From NCBI GenBank assembly GCA_949126835.1, contig OX421507.1, forward strand, positions 29,945,366 to 30,009,365: a DNA stretch of 64,000 nt, written 5' to 3'. Positions 58,167 to 64,000 of this stretch are shown here, one piece after another (positions within the stretch are counted from its first letter, which is position 1; every line of letters starts with the position of its first letter). This DNA comes from Anisus vortex (Eukaryota; Mollusca; Gastropoda; Planorbidae). The notes under the pieces are model-generated. The model did no database searches and was not told the DNA's origin. It saw only the letters and a list, made by a program, of their open reading frames with translations. The position numbers and the translations under genes were made by a program.

Positions 58167-59190
58167 GCGACATATTTCTGGTGTAAGCGCCGTGATAGGA
58201 ATTACAAAAATTTCGCCATTACAAACAAAATATAATTTTTATTTGAAAATGCTCATTGTTATCAGTGATAACGCCCTAAAATGTCATAAAAGACAAGTTG
58301 AGCTCTTAAAGTAACCTCGAATGACAAGTTATAACAAAATAGTTTCTGTGACCTTTTGTTTGCCCCCCCCCCTTTTTTTCTCTTTATTTTCAAAAACAAG
58401 GATTTAAAAAAATTATTTTTAAATTAGAAATGTCATTTCATTATTAATTGTTACAATTCATTTTTATACTTAAAAGAAGTATTAGAATTTAAATTGTTTA
58501 GGGTGAGCCTGTGCACAAATGCAGAAAAAGTTTGTGAGGTTAAATATCCACCTCTTCATCCCCCAACCCCAAGTTGCAACGTAACTCATTCACTCAATTT
58601 TAGCCACAGCGCCGTTGTTGTAGTAATGCAGTTGACACACTTTTAGGCTTCTTTTCCTTCGCAAAATATATTTGGGAAATAATATACATACAAATATAAA
58701 AATATTTTCTTTAAAAAAATATTTAAAAACACGGTAAAATACCTAGGTTCTTAAAAATACAAGCAAATATCCCAAGTTTGGAATGATAAAAACAACAAGC
58801 GCTTGGGAAAAAAGTCAAGGCGTGTTATCACTGATTGTTATTATAATAAACACGCTAATTATTTTTGGTGGGCGAACGGCAGCTAGGAAGCGGGGTGATG
58901 ACAGGAGAGAAGATCAAAGCAGTATGACGTCTCAGAGGCGGGGAGAGCAATCATGCTTTTGTGGTACTTTTTTCGGTCGGTCGGTCGATGTTTGTTTTAA
59001 GCAAAGTTTTGTTTTTCTCTTTTTTTTTGCCGCGCATTTCTACGTTCATGAAAGCCGATGTGTCAAAGGGTGTGGGGAGGGATGGTTATAAAAAAATAAT
59101 TCTTTTGTTTTTTAATTATTTTCAATGCAAATGTTATAATTACTGGCGAATGCTTGCTAGTGACAAGATAAAAATACTTTTGTTTCTGTC
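58167..59190. other. Interior of the large hAT-type element, nothing further recognised
   Basis: AT-rich sequence with a C-run near 58363. No transposase frame could be read. Confidence 0.5.
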
Positions 59191-59348
59191 ATTTTTCTAT
59201 AGGTTCGTTCGGTTCGGTTCGTAGTCCGTCACTTTAAAGTTCGGCTTCGGTTTGGTTCGATCAGCGGCAGAGTTCGGGTTCGGTTCGTTGGAAACCACAG
59301 TTCGAGTTCTGTGTGTTTGGTTTGGGTTCAGTTCGATTCCCATCTCTA

Positions 59349-59470
59349 ATTCGTATACCTGCACTGTTGCCTGGTAGCACAAATCCCATACTATAGGCCT
59401 AGACATCCGGGCAGCAGGGCAGGGTTGAGACGGGCTATTGCGCTCATTGCTTCCTTTCCATCGAGTCTCT
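59349..59470 (-). repeat. Dispersed repeat (family X), copy 3, part 1
   Basis: On the minus strand CAATGAGCGCAATAGCCCG, GGATTTGTGCTACCAGGC and GTGCAGGTATACGAAT match copies 1 and 2; the copy continues at 48139 on the other side of the hAT-type element. Confidence 0.6.
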
Positions 59471-59611
59471 GAGCCTCTCAGTGCATTGAACCTCGTATGC
59501 ATATCTTTGGTTTTCACGCTTTGAGTTCCATCGGTAAATAAGTGGAATGTATACATAAAACTAAGTCTCAAGTATTAATCTAGAACAGGCTTTATCTATT
59601 CAGGGACTTAC

Positions 59612-59769
59612 TTTTTCAGTATTATTTGCGTCAATACGTTTTCTTCCGCTAAGCCAGTAAAAGTCAGGGTCCGGGGTTCCTTTAATGGCGCAGGACAGGT
59701 CAACATTAGTGCTTTCCCGTACATCAATATGTCCCTCGGTTGGCGGCTCGGTTTCCCACTGTGGAGGTG
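59612..59769 (-). CDS. Ig-CTCK protein, exon 1 in window: first half of Ig domain 1
   Basis: It encodes PPQWETEPPTEGHIDV, then STNVDLSCAIKGTPD, DFYWLSGRKRIDANN and TEK. LSC and YW are the B-strand Cys and C-strand Trp of an I-set Ig domain, preceded by a typical A-strand proline stretch. The acceptor is TTTAATCAG (AG at 59771-59770), the donor GTAAGT from 59611. It starts with two bases, so at least one more coding exon lies upstream, beyond this window or in sequence I could not read. Confidence 0.92.
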
Positions 59770-60087
59770 CTGATTAAATAAAACATACGTAATGTAGATG
59801 TTGTAAACATAACTCTTAACATATTTTACTATGTTTGAATTTTAATTGATTTTACATGATTCATATAACATCCTAAATACTACAAGCATGCGCAGTCTTG
59901 CTAAAGACTTATTAGTGTTTCGTAAAGCCAAGTTTCCATATTGTTCCCAACCAGAAACGTAGTTTAAAAAATCCATATTTCCCCTTTTGTATGTTTCTGG
60001 TAGGGAGCAATATGGAAACTGTAAAGCTATAGATCAGAGTTCGGAAACATTTTCTTAATATTGTGCAATAATAGGCTTGTAATTCAT

Positions 60088-60160
60088 TCAGCGTGCCACA
60101 ACCATTCAGCGTGCCACAATCATTCAGCGTGCCACAATCATTCAGCGTGCCACAATCCTA
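60088..60160. repeat. Tandem repeat, 18-bp unit, 4 copies
   Basis: The unit is CATTCAGCGTGCCACAAT. The MITE at 7918 has a single copy of the same motif, so this is a local expansion in the element. Confidence 0.9.
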
Positions 60161-60484
60161 AAAGTCATCCTGCTCTAGTACTCAATTAGTTTTTTTGTTG
60201 AAGAGACTTGAATTGTCTTTTTTATGGGACTTCTGCGTGCCATTGACAATTGCTTTGCTATAAGTGGCCGACTAGAGACCAACCGAAACCAAATTTTTGG
60301 TTTCGGCCGAAAACGAAACCATACCGAAAAATAGGTAATTAGAAAATGCTATACAAGAGATTAAAAATGACTGCACATTTTTGTGTAATATTAACTAATT
60401 TATGGGTACTCTATGTAATGTAAATAAACCATAGAACTAGCGATGTTAAATATCGTTTTCTTTCAAAACCGATTTTCGGTTCTA

Positions 60485-62290
60485 CAAATCTTATCTTATC
60501 TTATACATTACAGACGCTCCTTCTATAAAGAATATTATTGCGTCCTACGCTCATCCGTGGTCCGAGTCTAGTCTTGCATTTTTATTAATGTTTTAAATGA
60601 TGTTAAGTTACTGGTTTTCCTGGTTTGTTCAGGCAACCCATTCCATGCCCGAATGCCACTCGGGAAGAAAGAGTACTTATATGCATTTGTTCTCGCATAA
60701 GGGACAAGGAAAGTGTTTTTATCTTTATGTTTATCTGAGATTTGCAACAGGTTGTTATTGTGTTGTATTTCTAAATTAGAGTTTAATGCCTTATGTATTA
60801 TTACTACTTTACTCTTTGCCCTTCTGTCTTCTAGTGTTTCTAGGTTTAATGATTTGACCAATGGTGTTACTCTTGTTAATGGGGAATATTCGCTAGTTAT
60901 GAACCTTGCAGCTCTTTTTTTAATTTGTTCTAATTTTTTAATGTTTTCTTTAGTTGATGGGTCCCATACAGATGCTGCATATTCTAGTATAGGCCTAACT
61001 AATGTGAGATAGCATTTTAGTTTTATGTTCTTATTACATTTGTAAAAGTTCCTTTTTATGAATCCTAAAGTTTTGTTTGATTTTTTTATTACTTCATCAA
61101 TATGAGGGTTCCAAGATAACTTATCATTTATTATTACTCCTAGATACTTAGCATTGTTAGTTTGATTTAGTTCTTTACCATGAATGTTTGCTATTATTTG
61201 TTTCTTTTTCTTGGATACCCTTATTAGTTGGCATTTTTCTGGGTGAAAAGACATACTCCAGTTTGATTCCCATTTTTGTAGTTCATCTAGGTCTTTTTGT
61301 AGGAGTTCACTATCTTTTCCTGTCTTTATTATTCTATAAATTATGCAATCATCGGCAAATAATCTTACTTTTATTCCTGTGTTGATGCAATTTGGCAGAT
61401 CATTAATATAAATTAGAAATAGTAGGGGTCCTAGAACAGTTCCTTGTGGAACTCCTGAGTTTACTGTTATTGGTGATGACTTAGAGCCATTTATTATCAC
61501 TGTTTGTTCTCTGCCTATAAGAAAGTCCTGAATCCACTGATGTAAGGGACCAGAGATGGCAAAATATTTAAGTTTTTTTAGTAGACTAGAATGATGAACT
61601 TTATCAAATGCTTTTGAAAAATCTAGTAATATAGCATCAATTTGGTTGTTATTATCTAATCCCTTTGACAAGTCATCTATTAGGCCTATTAATTGAGTCT
61701 CACATGATCTATTTTTCCTAAAGCCATGTTGGTGTGGGCACAGTGCATTAAGTTTATCTAGATGATTTACTATACTACTATATATAATATGTTCAAGTAA
61801 TTTACATGTTATGCTGGTTAGAGAAACAGGTCTATAATTACCGGGGTCAGATTTATCTCCTTTTTTGAAAAGGGGGGTTACATTAGCTAATTTCCAATCT
61901 CTGGGCACTTTGCCCTGGTTTAGAGAGGCCTGAAAAAGTATTTTAAAGATTGGAGATATTTCATTGGTTAGTTCTTTAAGCAGTCTTGCTGGTATTTCAT
62001 CTGGAACAGAAGCTTTGTTTGCTTTTAAGTTGGTTAGGAGTTGTTTAATGCCTTTTTCATCTACATTTATATGTCCTATCTCTTCTAGTTTGTTTAAATT
62101 TATGAAGATTTCTTTGTCACCTGGATTTGAGAAAGATGATGCAAAGTGTGTGTTAAGGATATTAGCTTTGGTTTCATTATCATTATAAGTTTCATTGTTT
62201 TGGCCTTTTAGTGGAGCTATGCCTGTAGTGTCCATTTTTCTTGATTTAATGTAGGACCATTAGTTTTTATTATAATCTTTAGAAATTACA
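60485..62290 (-). mobile_element. Jockey/CR1-type LINE, 5'-truncated, innermost layer
   Basis: On the minus strand it runs from about 62290, where the frame is closed by a TAA, to a 3' end GGAGCGTCTGTAATGTATAAG plus ATAAG repeats at about 60485. The endonuclease is lost; the RT is intact. Fragments of the same family are at 3245, 16545, 31425, 31925 and 39325. Confidence 0.88.
60568..62235 (-). CDS. LINE reverse transcriptase, open frame of 555 codons
   Basis: The uninterrupted frame holds all RT blocks in order: NYRPVSLTSITCKLLEHI, HQHGFRKNRSCETQLIGL, AILLDFSKAFDKVHH, NSGVPQGTVLGPLLFLIYIN and the catalytic FADD within VRLFADDCIIY, then KYLGVIINDKLSWN and the C-terminal block YAASVWDPSTKENIKKLEQI, KKRAARFI. 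It ends LPEQTRKTSNLTSFKTLI. Such an intact RT indicates a recent insertion. The start Met is only the first in the frame; the real ORF2 began upstream with an endonuclease that is missing here. The group is Jockey/CR1-like; the exact clade is not resolved. Confidence 0.9.
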   Translation of the reverse strand: MDTTGIAPLKGQNNETYNDNETKANILNTHFASSFSNPGDKEIFINLNKLEEIGHINVDEKGIKQLLTNLKANKASVPDEIPARLLKELTNEISPIFKILFQASLNQGKVPRDWKLANVTPLFKKGDKSDPGNYRPVSLTSITCKLLEHIIYSSIVNHLDKLNALCPHQHGFRKNRSCETQLIGLIDDLSKGLDNNNQIDAILLDFSKAFDKVHHSSLLKKLKYFAISGPLHQWIQDFLIGREQTVIINGSKSSPITVNSGVPQGTVLGPLLFLIYINDLPNCINTGIKVRLFADDCIIYRIIKTGKDSELLQKDLDELQKWESNWSMSFHPEKCQLIRVSKKKKQIIANIHGKELNQTNNAKYLGVIINDKLSWNPHIDEVIKKSNKTLGFIKRNFYKCNKNIKLKCYLTLVRPILEYAASVWDPSTKENIKKLEQIKKRAARFITSEYSPLTRVTPLVKSLNLETLEDRRAKSKVVIIHKALNSNLEIQHNNNLLQISDKHKDKNTFLVPYARTNAYKYSFFPSGIRAWNGLPEQTRKTSNLTSFKTLIKMQD

Positions 62291-62299
62291 TTGTTTACA

Positions 62300-63055
62300 T
62301 ATTCATTTTGCATCAAACAGGTTTTGGGTCCCCCTCCCCCCTCCCGCCCCTGGTCAAAATAAGTTATAGGTCGGAAAAGACAAATTTGTGTAGATTATAC
62401 TAAAACAATAATTTTATAAAACAAATTAATAGGAAGGACCTGGTGATTTTGAATAGTGAAAAATCAAAAACGGTATTTTCATGAATTTAAAATTTTGACT
62501 TATATAGACTCTAATTATAATATTAATATGATACAAGTTGCACACATTAAAATAATATTTAATGTTTGAAAAATACTTTTTAGGTCAGTTTTACCACTAG
62601 ACAAATATTGTCAGCTATTGTAATAAAACTGAAATGATTGAAGGGTTTAACCGGGGAAGGTTCAAATGAAACACTAAATATGTTCTTCGTTTTGTCTCTC
62701 TATGTCTTCAATTTGAAGTCCAAGCATCTAACAACGTCTATCGGTCCTCTCGACTACGATAGAATTAATTGTAACAACATATGTGTTTGCTGTTGCTGTG
62801 CTTGTATTGCAAGCAATACTCGGGCTTTTGAAAAAAAAACACAATATGCCTATGAGTCGCCTTTGATTAATTATTGTTTGCAAGGCATTTAATGTTAAGG
62901 AATTGTTTTGTGCTAATCAATCAGGGTTTAAAAATATTTCTTCAGATAAAAAGATAAATAAATCGCGTGACAACATTATGAATGATTTTATCCCGAAATC
63001 CGGTTTTCGTTTAACATCCCTACTTCACACAGATTAATTCGCAACAGAATAAACC
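62300..63055. other. Interior of the middle hAT layer, nothing further recognised
   Basis: AT-rich, with a C-rich run at 62330-62350. Short open frames lack known motifs. Confidence 0.5.
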
Positions 63056-63148
63056 GAATATCGGTCGGTCTCTATGGCTGACCCCTGCTTTAAATTCTAA
63101 AGACGTCCATGGAAGGTCATGATATTTAAATATAAAGCTTGCATTCTC

Positions 63149-64000
63149 AATAAACCCCTCCCTACCAAACTAGCACTAAACACCTCCCCACCAAACAAGC
63201 ACTGAACCCCTTTCTACCAAACAAGCACTGAACCCCTATAACAAACAACAAACAAGCACTAAATCCCTCCCCACCAAACAAGCACTAAACCCCTACCTTT
63301 CATCAAACAAGCACTAAACCCCTCCCTTTCATCAAACAAGCACTAAACCCCTCGCTTCCATCAATCAAACACTAAGCCCCTCGCTTCCATTAAACAAGCA
63401 CTAAACCCCTCGCTTCCATCAAACAAGCACTAAACCCCTTCCTTTCATCAAACAAGCACTAAACCCCTCGCTTCCACCAAACATGCACTAAATCCCTCGC
63501 TTCCATCAAACAAGCACTAAACCCCAACCTTCCATAAAACAAGCACTAAACCCCTCCTTTCATCAAACGAGCACTAAACCCCTCGCTTCCATCAAACAAG
63601 CACTAAACCCCTCGCTTCCATCAAACAAGCACTAAACCCCTTCCTTTTATCAAACAAGCACTAAACCCATCGCTTCCATAAAACAAGCACTAAACCCCTC
63701 CCTTCCATAAAACAAGCACTAAACCCATCGCTTCCATGAAACAAGCACTAAACCCTTTCCTTCCATCAAACAAGCACTAAACCCCTTCCTTCCATCAAAC
63801 AAGCACTAAACCCCTCCCTTCCATAAAACAAGCACTAAACCCATCGCTTCCATCAAACAAGCACTAAACCCCTTCATTCCATCAAACAAGCACTAACCCC
63901 CTCGCTTCCATCAAACAAGCACTAAACATTTTGCTTCCATAAAACAAGCACTAAACCCATCGCTTCCATGAAACAAGCACTAAACCCTTTCCTTCCATCA
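63149..64000. repeat. Minisatellite, 29-bp unit, about 29 copies, runs off the right edge
   Basis: The unit contains CAAGCACTAAACCCCTCGCT and TCCATCAAA, with CTTTC/CGCTT and CATAAAA variants. The right limit is outside the window. Confidence 0.95.

Larger units (their letters stand above)
48140..59348. mobile_element. Large hAT-type element hosting several nested transposons, perfect 8-bp duplication
   Basis: Ends TAGAGATGGGAATCGAAC at 48140 and GTTCGATTCCCATCTCTA ending at 59348 are inverted. ATTCGTAT flanks both sides exactly (48132-48139, 59349-59356). Inverted GGTTCGGTTCGG-rich subterminal repeats lie inside both ends. TAGAG ends with 8-bp duplications are typical of hAT. Its own sequence is only about 1-2 kb; the rest is TTAA element B, P-like transposon 1, a hAT MITE and TTAA element C. 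Confidence 0.85.
29100..59769 (-). other. Gene locus: Ig-Ig-CTCK protein, seven visible exons
   Basis: Exons on the minus strand, in order: 59612-59769, 43898-44021, 43618-43781, 42490-42619, 31713-31826, 31287-31383, 29138-29250. Every junction is in phase. The product holds two I-set immunoglobulin domains, each split over two exons after the Trp strand, followed directly by a C-terminal cystine knot. CTCK domains end secreted, disulphide-linked proteins such as Slit, von Willebrand factor, mucins, norrin and bursicon, so a secreted, possibly dimeric adhesion or signalling protein is likely. No transmembrane segment is visible. Introns reach 15.6 kb and 10.7 kb through transposon and minisatellite growth. 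The 5' part is beyond the right edge. I know no characterised protein with this exact order; the alternative is that Ig and CTCK exons belong to two adjacent genes. Confidence 0.7.
60273..63074. mobile_element. hAT-type element, TAGAGACCAACCGA family, middle layer
   Basis: Ends TAGAGACCAACCGAAACC and ATCGGTCGGTCTCTA are inverted. Flanks TGGCCGAC (60265-60272) and TGGCTGAC (63075-63082) form an 8-bp duplication with one difference, and this 8-mer is part of the outer element's right end. It is related to the MITE 57136-57691. Confidence 0.85.
60035..63087. mobile_element. CAGGGGTCGGC-family hAT element, outermost of a three-layer nest
   Basis: The left end CAGAGTTCGGAAACATT and right end GGCTGACCCCTG are decayed inverted ends. 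Internal motifs CATTCAGCGTGCCA and CATCCTGCTCTAGTACT match the MITE at 7918-8508. Flanking 8-mers CTATAGAT and CTTTAAAT agree at six positions. A 60273-63074 insertion splits it. Confidence 0.72.

Overview
This window is animal DNA: multi-exon genes with consensus GT/AG splice sites, AT-rich introns and a dense, deeply nested load of transposons. A lophotrochozoan, probably a gastropod mollusc, fits best (a tRNA-derived SINE and CR1/L2/Jockey-type LINEs of kinds common there), but this is inference. Nothing is prokaryotic; there is no operon, CRISPR array or phage.

Two host genes can be assembled exon by exon, both on the minus strand, with matching splice phases. (1) A type II membrane metallopeptidase of the neprilysin (M13) family runs from its start codon near 15849 leftwards through exons at 15749-15849, 11458-11804, 9959-10117, 5978-6061, 3788-3993 and 3418-3600, and continues off the left edge (the zinc site is not in the window). 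(2) A probably secreted protein with at least two I-set immunoglobulin domains followed by a C-terminal cystine-knot (CTCK) domain runs from 59769 to about 29100 in seven exons; its 5' end lies beyond the right edge. The Ig-Ig-CTCK combination is unusual.

The rest is mobile DNA and minisatellites. By my count about twenty tandem arrays (units of 10-50 bp) make up roughly 20 kb, near 30 percent of the window. Two arrays grew from coding sequence. The array at 14636-15752 is an amplification of the exon-1/intron-1 boundary of the neprilysin gene, so it repeats a splice donor many times. The array at 50986-52587 is 64 copies of a 25-bp piece of a THAP zinc-finger exon, sitting between its CxxH motif and its AVPTxF box.

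The 15.6-kb intron between the two exons of the first Ig domain (44021 to 59612) holds a nest of elements: a hAT-type element (48140-59348, perfect 8-bp target duplication), containing a TTAA-flanked MITE, which is split by an 8.4-kb P-element/THAP9-like transposon (48475-56905, 8-bp target duplication), which carries its own arrays, an L2-type LINE piece and a hAT relic. A second, internally deleted P-like element (46058-47930, perfect 8-bp duplication) lies just to the left. Other nests are at 7671-9630, 35802-39288, 40098-42473 and 60035-63087. A pair of tRNA-bearing Helitron-like elements in opposite orientation flanks the array at 20003-22262.

All long open frames inside the arrays are by-products of unit lengths divisible by three and are not annotated as genes. 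Unit counts, boundaries and family names were read by eye and not checked by alignment.
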